Positions 8,074 to 16,239 of a DNA stretch of 64,000 nucleotides are shown here, piece after piece. The position numbers were made by a program, and so were the translations under genes. The notes beneath the pieces are model-generated. The model was not told the DNA's origin. It made no database searches and saw nothing but the letters and a program-made list of their open reading frames with translations. Source of the DNA: Micromonospora globbae (lineage in GTDB: Bacteria; Actinomycetota; Actinomycetes; Mycobacteriales; Micromonosporaceae); the NCBI RefSeq assembly GCF_003610785.1, contig NZ_RAQQ01000013.1:141658-205657 (forward strand), in the 5' to 3' direction. The stretch's first letter is position 1, and each line of letters begins with the position of its first letter.

Positions 8074-9582
8074 GTGACCGAGCAGAACGCCCTGCCAGTG
8101 GACCCCGCCGACGACCTTCCGGAGCAGATGAAGGTCCGCCGGGAGAAGCGGGACCGGATGCTCGCGGACGGCGTCGAGCCCTACCCGGTGGGCTACCCCC
8201 GGACGGCCACGCTCGCCGAGGTACGGGCGCGCTACGGCGACCTGCCCACCGACACGGCCACCGGCGACCGGGTGTCGGTCACCGGGCGGGTGATCTTCGT
8301 ACGCAACACCGGCAAGCTCTGCTTCGCGACCCTGCGCGACGGCGACGGCATCGAGTTGCAGGCCATGCTCTCGCTGGACCGGGTCGGCGCGGAGCGCCTG
8401 GAGGACTGGAAGCGCCTCGTCGACCTCGGCGACCACGTCGGCGTCACGGGCGAGGTGATCACCAGCCGGCGGGGCGAGCTGTCGGTGCTGGTCGAGGAGT
8501 GGGCGATCACCGCGAAGGCGCTGCGTCCGCTGCCGGTGGCGCACAAGCCCCTGTCCGAGGAGGCGCGCGTCCGGCAGCGCTACGTGGACCTGATCGTCCG
8601 CCCGCAGGCGCGGCAGATGGTCCGGACGCGGGCGGCGACCGTGCGCAGTCTGCGTGATTCGTTGCACGATCGGGGCTTCATCGAGGTCGAGACCCCGATG
8701 CTCCAGTTGCTGCACGGCGGTGCGGCGGCGCGCCCATTCGTGACCCACAGCAATGCGCTGAACACCGATCTGTATCTCCGAATCGCGCCGGAACTGTTTC
8801 TGAAGCGTGCCGTGGTCGGCGGTGTCGATCGCGTCTTCGAGATCAACCGCAACTTCCGGAATGAGGGCGTCGACTCTTCGCACTCGCCGGAGTTCGCGAT
8901 GCTGGAGGCGTACCAGGCGTACGGCGACTACGACACGATGGCCGAGCTGACCCGTAGTCTCGTACAACAGGCGGCCGTCGCGGTGAGCGGCTCGACCGTG
9001 GTGACCCACGCCGACGGGCGGGAGTTCGACCTCGGCGGCGAGTGGCGGTCGGTCACGTTGTTCGGGGTGCTTTCCGAGGCCCTGGGTGAGGAGGTGACGG
9101 TCGCCACGGAACGGGTCCGGCTCGTGGAGTACGCCGACAAGGTCGGGCTGGACGTGGACCCGAAGTGGGGTCCGGGCAAGCTCGCCGAGGAACTGTTCGA
9201 GGAACTGGTGGTCCCCGGCCTGCAGGCGCCGACCTTCGTCCGGGACTACCCGATCGAGACCAGCCCGCTCACCAGGGGCCACCGCAGCGAGCCGGGGCTG
9301 GCCGAGAAGTGGGACCTCTACGTCCTCGGCTTCGAGCTGGCCACCGCGTACTCCGAGCTGGTCGACCCGGTGGTGCAGCGGGAGCGGCTGGTGGCCCAGG
9401 CGCAGCTGGCGGCGCGCGGCGACGACGAGGCGATGCGGCTCGACGAGGACTTTCTCCGCGCCATGGAGTACGGAATGCCTCCCGCCGGCGGTATGGGAAT
9501 GGGAATCGACCGGCTGTTGATGGCGCTGACGGGACTGGGAATTCGGGAAACGATCCTGTTCCCGTTGGTCCGGCCGGAGTAG
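8074..9582 (+). CDS. lysS: Lysyl-tRNA synthetase, class II
   Basis: Charges tRNA-Lys. The 502-aa product has the N-terminal OB-fold anticodon-binding domain (about residues 50-155) and a class II catalytic domain with motif 2 FEINRNFRNEGVD, ETSPLTR, and motif 3 GMGIDRLLMALTG near the C-terminus. The GTG at 8074 follows a GAGGAAG ribosome site and gives the usual start before DDLPEQMKVRREKR; an in-frame GTG at 8038 would add 12 residues and sits 5 nt after a -10 box, so it is a real alternative. Gene order lysS-lsr2-clpC is conserved in actinobacteria. Confidence 0.95.
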   Translation: MTEQNALPVDPADDLPEQMKVRREKRDRMLADGVEPYPVGYPRTATLAEVRARYGDLPTDTATGDRVSVTGRVIFVRNTGKLCFATLRDGDGIELQAMLSLDRVGAERLEDWKRLVDLGDHVGVTGEVITSRRGELSVLVEEWAITAKALRPLPVAHKPLSEEARVRQRYVDLIVRPQARQMVRTRAATVRSLRDSLHDRGFIEVETPMLQLLHGGAAARPFVTHSNALNTDLYLRIAPELFLKRAVVGGVDRVFEINRNFRNEGVDSSHSPEFAMLEAYQAYGDYDTMAELTRSLVQQAAVAVSGSTVVTHADGREFDLGGEWRSVTLFGVLSEALGEEVTVATERVRLVEYADKVGLDVDPKWGPGKLAEELFEELVVPGLQAPTFVRDYPIETSPLTRGHRSEPGLAEKWDLYVLGFELATAYSELVDPVVQRERLVAQAQLAARGDDEAMRLDEDFLRAMEYGMPPAGGMGMGIDRLLMALTGLGIRETILFPLVRPE

Positions 9583-9618
9583 TCGCCGAGCGCCGTCCGG
9601 TCGTTATACCCCATCCTA

Positions 9619-9649
9619 TTGACGCGCCGCGCGTCGCACGGGTTATTGT
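9619..9649 (+). promoter_or_regulatory. Putative lsr2 promoter
   Basis: TTGACG at 9619-9624 and TATTGT at 9644-9649, separated by 19 nt, lie about 45 nt before the lsr2 start within a locally AT-rich stretch. A small hairpin (GCAGG-AGCAC-CCTGC, 9661-9675) precedes the ribosome site. AT-rich promoter DNA fits with autorepression by Lsr2, which is inferred, not shown. Confidence 0.5.
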
Positions 9650-9693
9650 GCTTGCCAGTTGCAGGAGCACCCTGCTCGAAAGGAATGTGGGAC

Positions 9694-10038
9694 GTGGCCA
9701 AGCAGATCATTCACAAGCTGGTCGATGACCTGGACGGCGGGGACGCGGACGAGACGGTCAAGTTCGCGCTGGACGGCGTTCAGTACGAGATCGACCTGTC
9801 GAGTGCGAACGCCGAGAAATTGCGTGAGGTATTCGCGCCCTACGTGGCGGCGGGCACCAAGGTCGGCCGGGGCGGCGTGGTCGTCGGTGGCCGGGCGGCA
9901 CGCGGCCGGGGTGGCGCGACCGCCGACCGGGAACAGAACCGGGCGATCCGGGAGTGGGCCAAGAAGGCGGGGAAGGACATCTCCGACCGGGGCCGCATCC
10001 CCCAGGAGATCGTCGACGAGTACCACGCCCGGCGCTGA
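9694..10038 (+). CDS. lsr2: Lsr2-type nucleoid-associated protein
   Basis: An H-NS-like DNA-bridging protein that binds AT-rich DNA in the minor groove and silences horizontally acquired genes. The 114-aa product has the N-terminal dimerisation domain (KQIIHKLVDDLDGG...VKFALDGVQYEIDLS), a basic Gly-rich linker (RGGVVVGGRAARGRGG) and the C-terminal DNA-binding domain with the AT-hook-like RGR at about 99-101. GTG 9694 is chosen because AAAGGA (9679-9684) is well placed. It is relevant to the AT-poorer core genome here because the integrated element at 54-64 kb would be a potential target. Confidence 0.93.
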   Translation: MAKQIIHKLVDDLDGGDADETVKFALDGVQYEIDLSSANAEKLREVFAPYVAAGTKVGRGGVVVGGRAARGRGGATADREQNRAIREWAKKAGKDISDRGRIPQEIVDEYHARR

Positions 10039-10062
10039 CCGGCACGATCGTCACGGCGCCCC

Positions 10063-10091
10063 GACGCCGGCCCGACCTCCGGGCCGGCGTC
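10063..10091 (+). terminator. Hairpin terminator after lsr2
   Basis: Perfect 11-bp stem GACGCCGGCCC / GGGCCGGCGTC with a 7-nt loop, starting 25 bp after the lsr2 stop. Only a short GTTT follows at 10097. Confidence 0.6.
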
Positions 10092-10151
10092 GCCGCGTTT
10101 CCGGGGCGGAATCCGTCGCCGGGGCCGGGAAGATGCGACGCCTCCCCGACG

Positions 10152-10193
10152 TTGTCCACAGGCGGTGGAGATTCCATCCACAGCCTGTGGATG
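10152..10193. promoter_or_regulatory. DnaA-box-like sequence and perfect 19-nt palindrome
   Basis: TTGTCCACA at 10152-10160 equals the actinobacterial DnaA box. Downstream, CATCCACAG (10175-10183) and CTGTGGATG (10185-10193) form a perfect palindrome around one base, each arm being one mismatch type away from a DnaA box. Either a DnaA-binding cluster or an operator in the clpC control region. Confidence 0.4.
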
Positions 10194-10282
10194 ACTCCCG
10201 GCGGCCCACCGACGGGTCGCGGCGACGCGGATCCGGCCCGCGCCTGTGGCGGAGCACCCCGTCGAACGGGCGGGGAGAATTT

Positions 10283-10293
10283 CGCTCTGCGCG
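10283..10293. promoter_or_regulatory. Possible ClgR-type site (CGC-N5-GCG)
   Basis: CGC-TCTGC-GCG fits the short ClgR consensus known for clp promoters in actinobacteria. The motif is weak in a genome this GC-rich; position upstream of clpC is the main argument. Confidence 0.3.
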
Positions 10294-10309
10294 TAGCGCC
10301 GGGGCTACC

Positions 10310-10336
10310 GGAACACCTCCTGAGCGCGCACGGTTG
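10310..10336 (+). promoter_or_regulatory. SigR/SigH-type promoter candidate for clpC
   Basis: GGAAC (10310-10314) and GTTG (10333-10336) are separated by exactly 18 nt, matching the GGAAY-N18-GTT consensus of the thiol-oxidative stress sigma factor SigR. clp genes belong to this regulon in Streptomyces. The start point would lie about 160 nt before clpC. Confidence 0.5.
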
Positions 10337-10502
10337 TGCAAAACGACGCGTACGCGGCTCCTGCCGGAGACACACGACCTCAGCTGAGTCGGTCCGCGGC
10401 GATAGAGTAATGAGGCACGGACGCCCGTCCCGGACGTCCGCGCACCGGCCCCGCCAAGATCTTTGACCATCAAGGCGCACGGCACGTGAGGAGCACGAGG
10501 GC

Positions 10503-13040
10503 ATGTTCGAGCGGTTCACCGACCGAGCGCGACGGGTTGTCGTCCTGGCCCAGGAAGAGGCCCGGATGCTCAACCACAACTACATCGGTACGGAACACAT
10601 CCTGCTGGGCCTGATCCACGAGGGCGAGGGCGTCGCGGCCAAGGCTCTGGAGAGCCTCGGTATCTCGCTGGAGGGCGTCCGGCAGCAGGTCGAGGAGATC
10701 ATCGGCCAGGGCCAGCAGGCGCCGAGCGGGCACATCCCGTTCACGCCGCGGGCCAAGAAGGTGCTGGAGCTGTCGCTGCGCGAGGCGCTGCAGCTCGGCC
10801 ACAACTACATCGGCACGGAGCACATCCTGCTCGGTCTGATCCGCGAGGGTGAGGGCGTCGCCGCCCAGGTGCTGGTCAAGCTCGGTGCGGACCTCAACCG
10901 GGTCCGCCAGCAGGTGATCCAGCTGCTCTCGGGCTACCAGGGCAAGGAGCCGGCCGCGGCGGGCGCCGCGTCGGGCGAGGCCGCGCCGTCGACCAGCCTC
11001 GTGCTGGACCAGTTCGGCCGTAACCTGACCCAGGCCGCCCGCGAGGGCAAGCTCGACCCCGTCATCGGGCGCGAGAAGGAAATCGAGCGGGTCATGCAGG
11101 TGCTCTCCCGCCGTACCAAGAACAACCCGGTCCTGATCGGTGAGCCCGGCGTCGGCAAGACGGCCGTGGTGGAGGGGCTGTCCCAGAAGATCATCAAGGG
11201 CGAGGTGCCCGAGACGCTGAAGGACAAGCAGCTCTACACGCTCGACCTCGGTGCGCTGGTGGCCGGTTCCCGCTACCGCGGTGACTTCGAGGAGCGCCTC
11301 AAGAAGGTGCTCAAGGAGATCCGCACGCGGGGCGACATCATCCTGTTCATCGACGAGATCCACACCCTGGTGGGCGCGGGTGCCGCCGAGGGCGCGATCG
11401 ACGCGGCGAGCATCCTGAAGCCGATGCTGGCCCGTGGCGAGCTGCAGACCATCGGCGCGACCACCCTCGACGAGTACCGCAAGCACCTGGAGAAGGACGC
11501 CGCTCTCGAGCGCCGCTTCCAGCCGATCCAGGTGGGTGAGCCCTCGCTGGCCCACACCATCGAGATCCTCAAGGGCCTGCGGGACCGCTACGAGGCGCAC
11601 CACCGGGTGAGCATCACCGACGCCGCCCTGGTGGCCGCCGCCACCCTGGCCGACCGGTACATCTCCGACCGCTTCCTGCCGGACAAGGCGATCGACCTGA
11701 TCGACGAGGCCGGTGCCCGGATGCGGATCCGCCGGATGACCGCGCCGCCAGACCTGCGCGACTTCGACGAGCGGATCGCCCAGGTCCGCCGCGACAAGGA
11801 GTCCGCGATCGACGCGCAGGACTTCGAGCGCGCCGCTCAGCTTCGGGACAAGGAGAAGCAGCTCCTCGGCCAGAAGGCGCAGCGGGAGAAGGAGTGGAAG
11901 GCCGGTGACCTGGACGTCGTCAGCGAGGTCGACGACGAGCAGATCGCCGAGGTGCTCGGCAACTGGACGGGCATCCCGGTCTACAAGCTGACCGAGGAGG
12001 AGACCTCGCGCCTGCTGCGCATGGAGGACGAGCTGCACAAGCGCGTCATCGGCCAGGAGGACGCGGTCAAGGCGGTGTCCAAGGCGATCCGGCGTACCCG
12101 GGCCGGCCTCAAGGACCCGAAGCGTCCGTCGGGCTCGTTCATCTTCGCCGGTCCGTCCGGTGTCGGTAAGACCGAGCTCTCCAAGGCGCTGGCCGAGTTC
12201 CTGTTCGGCAGCGAGGACGCCCTCATCCAGCTGGACATGTCCGAGTTCCACGACCGGTACACGGTCTCCCGGCTGGTGGGTGCCCCTCCCGGCTACGTCG
12301 GCTACGACGAGGGCGGGCAGCTGACCGAGAAGGTGCGGCGTCGGCCGTTCTCGGTGGTCCTCTTCGACGAGATCGAGAAGGCCCACCCGGACGTGTTCAA
12401 CACGCTGCTCCAGATCCTGGAGGACGGTCGGCTCACCGACGGTCAGGGCCGGATCGTGGACTTCAAGAACACGGTCATCATCCTGACCACCAACCTCGGC
12501 ACGCGTGACGTAGCCAAGGCGGTGTCGCTGGGCTTCCAGGCGTCGGAGGACTCCGAGTCCAACTACGACCGGATGAAGCAGAAGGTCAACGACGAGCTGA
12601 AGCAGCACTTCCGGCCCGAGTTCCTGAACCGGATCGACGACACGATCGTCTTCCACCAGCTGCGTCAGCAGGAGATCCTGTCGATCGTCGACATCATGGT
12701 CGCCCGCATCGAGACCCAGCTGCGGAACAAGGACATGGGCCTGGAGCTGACCGAGAACGCCAAGAAGTACCTGGCGACCAAGGGCTTCGACCCGGTTCTC
12801 GGCGCGCGTCCGCTGCGTCGCACGATCCAGCGCGACATCGAGGACAACCTGTCCGAGCGGATCCTCTTCAACGAGCTGACCCCGGGTCAGATCGTGGTGG
12901 TGGACTGCGAGGGCGACCCGAACAACATCGACAAGTCCAAGCTCGTCTTCCGGGGCGCGGACAAGCCGGTCACCGTGCCGGACGCCGTCCCCGCCGACCT
13001 CGGCGGCACGGCCGCCGCGGGCGCGGACGACGCGGCGTAA
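10503..13040 (+). CDS. clpC: ATP-dependent Clp protease ATP-binding subunit ClpC
   Basis: AAA+ unfoldase that feeds proteins into the ClpP protease. The 845-aa protein has the double N-domain repeat (residues 1-145; the FTDRARRVV start and the paired NYIGTEHILLGLI repeats), AAA-1 with Walker A GEPGVGKTAV and Walker B ILFIDEIH, a UVR motif (DFERAAQLRDKEKQLL, mid-protein) that identifies ClpC rather than ClpA or ClpB, and AAA-2 with GPSGVGKTELSKAL and the ClpP-loop-containing C-terminal domain. ATG 10503 follows a GAGGAG site. Probably stress-regulated through the SigR- and ClgR-like sites upstream; ends in a strong terminator. Confidence 0.97.
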   Translation: MFERFTDRARRVVVLAQEEARMLNHNYIGTEHILLGLIHEGEGVAAKALESLGISLEGVRQQVEEIIGQGQQAPSGHIPFTPRAKKVLELSLREALQLGHNYIGTEHILLGLIREGEGVAAQVLVKLGADLNRVRQQVIQLLSGYQGKEPAAAGAASGEAAPSTSLVLDQFGRNLTQAAREGKLDPVIGREKEIERVMQVLSRRTKNNPVLIGEPGVGKTAVVEGLSQKIIKGEVPETLKDKQLYTLDLGALVAGSRYRGDFEERLKKVLKEIRTRGDIILFIDEIHTLVGAGAAEGAIDAASILKPMLARGELQTIGATTLDEYRKHLEKDAALERRFQPIQVGEPSLAHTIEILKGLRDRYEAHHRVSITDAALVAAATLADRYISDRFLPDKAIDLIDEAGARMRIRRMTAPPDLRDFDERIAQVRRDKESAIDAQDFERAAQLRDKEKQLLGQKAQREKEWKAGDLDVVSEVDDEQIAEVLGNWTGIPVYKLTEEETSRLLRMEDELHKRVIGQEDAVKAVSKAIRRTRAGLKDPKRPSGSFIFAGPSGVGKTELSKALAEFLFGSEDALIQLDMSEFHDRYTVSRLVGAPPGYVGYDEGGQLTEKVRRRPFSVVLFDEIEKAHPDVFNTLLQILEDGRLTDGQGRIVDFKNTVIILTTNLGTRDVAKAVSLGFQASEDSESNYDRMKQKVNDELKQHFRPEFLNRIDDTIVFHQLRQQEILSIVDIMVARIETQLRNKDMGLELTENAKKYLATKGFDPVLGARPLRRTIQRDIEDNLSERILFNELTPGQIVVVDCEGDPNNIDKSKLVFRGADKPVTVPDAVPADLGGTAAAGADDAA

Positions 13041-13059
13041 CGTCGAAGAACTGCGACAG

Positions 13060-13104
13060 GGGGCGGGGCCCCGGTGGTGCGAGCCGCCGGGGCCCCGCCC
13101 CTTT
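13060..13104 (+). terminator. Strong terminator after clpC
   Basis: A perfect 15-bp GC stem (13060-13074 with 13087-13101) and a 12-nt loop, followed by TTT, 20 bp after the clpC stop. It may also serve the convergent mutY. Confidence 0.85.
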
Positions 13105-13194
13105 GTGGGTGCGCCGAGGCGCACCCGGTGGTGGGCTGCGGGCGGCCGCGAGAACCGCATCCCCTCAGTCCGCGGACGGGGGCGGGGGCGCGGG

Positions 13195-14115
13195 TCAGCC
13201 GGGGAGGGCCGGGAGGGGGACGGCGGGTCGGGACGGGCCGTCGCCGACGAGGCGGTACGAGTCGGCGTCCACCGGCTCCACGAGGCCGTCCTGAACGAGG
13301 CCGGCCAGTGCACGGGTTCGCTGGGTGCCGTCGGCCCACACCTGGTCGAGCCGCTGCCGGGGCACCGGCCCGGTCGCCTCGCGCAGCACACCGAGCAGCA
13401 GTCCGCGTACCTGCCGGTCGGTGCCCGCGTACCGCTGGGGGCGGCGGGTCGGCCCGGCCGGGGCCTCCTGGCCGGACGCCCGCCAGGCGCAGATCGCCTC
13501 CACGGGGCATCGGTGGCAGAGCGGCGACCGGGCGGTGCAGACGACCGCGCCGAGTTCCATGAAGGCAGCGCTGGCGAGGGCGGCCGCGGCCGGATCCTCC
13601 GGCAGCAGCGCCTCGGTCGCGACCAGGTCCGCCGGGCGGGTCGCCGGTCCCGCGTCCGGCTGGCCCGCCACGGCGCGGCAGACCACCCGGCGCACGTTGG
13701 TGTCGACCACGGGGTGGCGCTGCCCGTACGCGAACGCGGCGACCGCCCGGGCCGTGTACGTGCCGACGCCGGGCAGCGCCAGCAGCTGCTCCAGCCGGTC
13801 CGGCACCTCGCCGCCGTGCCGCTCGACGATGGCGACCGCGCATTCCCACAGCCGTACGGCCCGGCGGGGGTAGCCGAGCCGCCCCCACATCCGGATCGCC
13901 TCGGCCGGGCTCGCCTCGGCCAGCGCCGCCGGGACAGGCCACCGGGCCAGCCACGCCTCGTACGCGGGGAGCACCCGCGCCACCGGTGTCTGCTGGAGCA
14001 TCACCTCGCTGACGAGGACGGCCCACGGGCTCACGCCCGGCGCGCGCCACGGCAGGTCCCGGGCGTTCTCGGTGTACCAGCGGCTGACCAGGGCGGCGAA
14101 CGTGGGATCAGTCAT
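13195..14115 (-). CDS. mutY: A/G-specific adenine glycosylase
   Basis: Removes adenine mispaired with 8-oxoguanine, preventing G:C to T:A changes. The 306-aa protein shows the catalytic Glu in SEVMLQQT, the helix-hairpin-helix LPGVGTYTARAVAAFA, the catalytic Asp in VVDTNVRRV, and an iron-sulfur ligand set C-x6-C-x2-C-x5-C (CTARSPLCHRCPVEAIC). It lacks a full C-terminal NUDIX-like 8-oxoG recognition domain, as is common for short actinobacterial MutY (Rv3589). It is convergent with clpC. Confidence 0.93.
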   Translation of the reverse strand: MTDPTFAALVSRWYTENARDLPWRAPGVSPWAVLVSEVMLQQTPVARVLPAYEAWLARWPVPAALAEASPAEAIRMWGRLGYPRRAVRLWECAVAIVERHGGEVPDRLEQLLALPGVGTYTARAVAAFAYGQRHPVVDTNVRRVVCRAVAGQPDAGPATRPADLVATEALLPEDPAAAALASAAFMELGAVVCTARSPLCHRCPVEAICAWRASGQEAPAGPTRRPQRYAGTDRQVRGLLLGVLREATGPVPRQRLDQVWADGTQRTRALAGLVQDGLVEPVDADSYRLVGDGPSRPAVPLPALPG

Positions 14116-14198
14116 GGTGCCGCCGATGATGTCACGCGCCGCGATCCCGCAGCGTGGGCGGCCTGGCGGGGCGACGCGGCCGCCGGCGACGGATCGGG

Positions 14199-14204
14199 CA
14201 GAAT
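14199..14204 (+). promoter_or_regulatory. -10-like box for the ACT-domain gene
   Basis: CAGAAT ends 6 nt before the ATG at 14211, the same spacing as the TANNNT boxes of other leaderless genes in the window, with C at the first position. Confidence 0.4.
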
Positions 14205-14210
14205 GCCCGG

Positions 14211-14723
14211 ATGAACGAGCTCGCGATCACCGTCATCGGCCGGGACCGGCCGGGCATCGTCGCCGATGTCGCCGAGGTGCTCTCCCGGCTGGGGGCGAAC
14301 CTCACCGACAGCACGATGACCCGGCTCGGTGGACACTTCGCCATGACCCTGATCTGCGTGGGCCCGGCGGCCGCCGAGGTCGAGGCCGCGCTGGCGCCGC
14401 TCGCCGCGGAGGGCCGGCTGCTGGCGACCGTACGCGCGGTCACCCCCGACGGTGAGACGGCGTTGCGCGGCGAGCCGTACGTCATGGCGGTGCACGGCGC
14501 GGACCGGATGGGGATCGTCGCGGCGATGACCCGGGTGCTCGCCGACTTCGGGGGCAACGTCACCGACCTGAGCACCCGGCTCACCGGCGCGCTCTACGTG
14601 GTGGTGGCCGAGGTCGACCTGCCGCCCGGTGTCGCCGGTGAGCTGGCGGGGCGGCTGGAACGGGTCGCCGCCGAGCTGGGTGTCGAGGTGACCCTCCGAC
14701 CGGCGGATCCGGACCTGCTGTGA
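14211..14723 (+). CDS. Tandem ACT-domain protein (GcvR-like)
   Basis: A 170-aa protein made of two ACT domains: ELAITVIGRDRPGIVADVAEVLSRLG... (residues 3-75) and YVMAVHGADRMGIVAAMTRVLADFGGNV... (about 91-165). ACT domains bind amino acids and regulate enzymes or transcription. GcvR in E. coli, a repressor partner in glycine cleavage control, has this layout, but the actinobacterial proteins have no assigned role. Its stop overlaps the GTG of the peptide deformylase gene by four bases, so the two are translationally coupled. Confidence 0.8.
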   Translation: MNELAITVIGRDRPGIVADVAEVLSRLGANLTDSTMTRLGGHFAMTLICVGPAAAEVEAALAPLAAEGRLLATVRAVTPDGETALRGEPYVMAVHGADRMGIVAAMTRVLADFGGNVTDLSTRLTGALYVVVAEVDLPPGVAGELAGRLERVAAELGVEVTLRPADPDLL

Positions 14724-15316
14724 GCGGCGAGGTACAGGGGCCGGAGGCCGGCCGCGCCGACGGGGAGTACGCGGGCCTCGGCGACTGGACGCCGGAGGCG
14801 CTGGGCGTGGCCGGCGCGGTCCGTCCCGTGGTGGCGGCGCCGCACCCGGTGCTGAGCCGGGCCGGCGAGACGGTCGATCCGACGTCGGCGGAGACGGTGC
14901 GGCTGGCCGCGGACCTCATCGCCACCATGCGGGTCTCGCCCGGCTGCGTCGGCCTGGCCGCCCCGCAGGTCGGCGTGAGCGCCCGGGTGTTCGCCGTGGA
15001 CGTGACCGGGCACCCGAAGGCGGTGACCGTGCACGGCACGTTCGTGCTCTGCAACGCCACGGTCGTCGAGGCGACCCGCTGGAAGGCCGGTCGCGAGGGG
15101 TGCATGTCGGTGCCCGACCTGACGGGGGACGTCAAGCGGGCCAGCCGGCTGGTGGTCGAGGGCGAGCTGCCGGGCACGGGCGCCCCCGTACGGCTGGTCA
15201 CGGACGGCTTCGAGGCCCGCGCCCTCCAGCACGAGATCGACCACTGCGCGGGGCTGCTCTTCCTCGACCGGGTGGCGGGGGCGCACGCCGTCTACCAGCG
15301 CAAGGTCTACCTGTGA
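14720..15316 (+). CDS. def: Peptide deformylase
   Basis: Removes the formyl group from the starting Met of new proteins. All three metal-site motifs are present in the 198-aa product: GCVGLAAPQVG (motif 1), EGCMS (motif 2, with the metal-binding Cys; usually EGCLS), and HEIDHCAG (motif 3). The 40-residue N-terminal extension is longer than in the E. coli enzyme. GTG 14720 overlaps the upstream stop (GTGA). An additional def copy is likely elsewhere, as in most actinobacteria; this cannot be checked here. Confidence 0.93.
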   Translation: MSGEVQGPEAGRADGEYAGLGDWTPEALGVAGAVRPVVAAPHPVLSRAGETVDPTSAETVRLAADLIATMRVSPGCVGLAAPQVGVSARVFAVDVTGHPKAVTVHGTFVLCNATVVEATRWKAGREGCMSVPDLTGDVKRASRLVVEGELPGTGAPVRLVTDGFEARALQHEIDHCAGLLFLDRVAGAHAVYQRKVYL

Positions 15317-15479
15317 GCGCACCGCGGCACCCGCGCCGGGCCCGGCCGCAGCCGTGGGCACGGCGCACCGGCCCGGTGGCCGCAGCCTCCACAGTGGACG
15401 TGTGGTCGCGCGCGTCGACGAACCTCCCGGCGCGTCGCGCCGCACTGCCGGGGCCGCTCGCCGCTACGGTGGGGGCATC

Positions 15480-16199
15480 ATGCGTCTGACGGTCGGCCCC
15501 CTGCCACCCGCCGTTTACTGGCGGCGTCGCGCCGTCGTACTCGGAGCGGGGCTTCTCTTCCTGATTGTCCTGCTCTACTCGTGCACCGGGTCGGACGACC
15601 CCGGTGACCGGAGGCCGCAGGCCGGGTCGACTCCGACCGGCTCCGTGAGCCCCAGCCCGAGCCCGTCGTTGCTCACTCCGAAGACCGGTTCGCCGCCCCC
15701 GGAGGCGGCCGAGAGCCCCACCGCCGGTGACTCGCCGGCCGATCCGCCCGCGTCACAGGGCGAGGGTCCGCCGGTGGCTCCCGCCGCCGATACCGCCGAC
15801 GACGGCAGCTGCACGGACGCGGAGATCAGCCTGACGGCGGTGGCGCTGCCCGCCACGGTGCGCAGCGGTGCACCGGTCGACCTGCAACTGAGGATCAAGA
15901 ACAAGTCCGACCGGACGTGCAGCCGGGACGTCGGCGCCGACCTCCAGGAGCTGTTCATCAAGTCCGGCGCGGAGAAGATCTGGTCCTCCGACACCTGCGG
16001 CACCGCCAAGGGCCGGAACGTCCAGTCCTTCCCGCCGAACATCGAGCAGATGTACCAGGTGACCTGGAACGGGCAGGACGCCAGCCGGTGCGCCGACGGG
16101 GTGGCCGCCGGGAAGCCGGTTCCGCCCGGCACCTACCAGGTGTTCGCGCGGGTGGGCACGAAGCTCAGCGAGCCCGTGAAGCTCACCATCACGGGCTGA
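15480..16199 (+). CDS. Membrane-anchored extracellular protein, hypothetical
   Basis: A 239-aa protein with a short cytoplasmic N-terminus (RLTVGPLPPAVYWRRR), one membrane segment at about residues 18-36 ending in YSC, a Ser/Pro/Thr-rich linker (residues 40-105) and a C-terminal domain of about 125 residues with two cysteine pairs (SCTDAE, TCSRD, DTCGTA, RCADG). The C-terminal domain looks like a beta-sandwich of the DUF4232 type, but that is only an impression. Possibly attached to the cell surface. It converges on disA. Confidence 0.6.
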   Translation: MRLTVGPLPPAVYWRRRAVVLGAGLLFLIVLLYSCTGSDDPGDRRPQAGSTPTGSVSPSPSPSLLTPKTGSPPPEAAESPTAGDSPADPPASQGEGPPVAPAADTADDGSCTDAEISLTAVALPATVRSGAPVDLQLRIKNKSDRTCSRDVGADLQELFIKSGAEKIWSSDTCGTAKGRNVQSFPPNIEQMYQVTWNGQDASRCADGVAAGKPVPPGTYQVFARVGTKLSEPVKLTITG

Positions 16200-16239
16200 G
16201 CCCAGCCGGCGCCGGCCGCGCGCGGGTGAGGGACCGCGG

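Larger units (their letters stand above)
10039..10502. other. 464-bp intergenic region between lsr2 and clpC
   Basis: Holds, in order, a hairpin after lsr2 (10063-10091), a cluster of DnaA-box-like sequences with a perfect palindrome (10152-10193), a CGC-N5-GCG ClgR-like site (10283-10293), a SigR-type promoter candidate (10310-10336) and a ribosome site just before clpC. I see no protein-coding gene in it. Confidence 0.7.

Noticed and set aside
10152..10193. Chromosome origin (oriC) because of DnaA-box-like sequences
   Set aside because: Only one perfect box and two near ones, with no dnaA, dnaN or AT-rich unwinding region nearby; kept only as a possible regulatory cluster.
10470..13391. 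A very long open frame on the strand opposite clpC
   Set aside because: It is the mirror of the clpC reading frame in GC-rich DNA; it has no family motifs and Arg/Leu/Asp-rich composition. ClpC on the plus strand explains the region fully.
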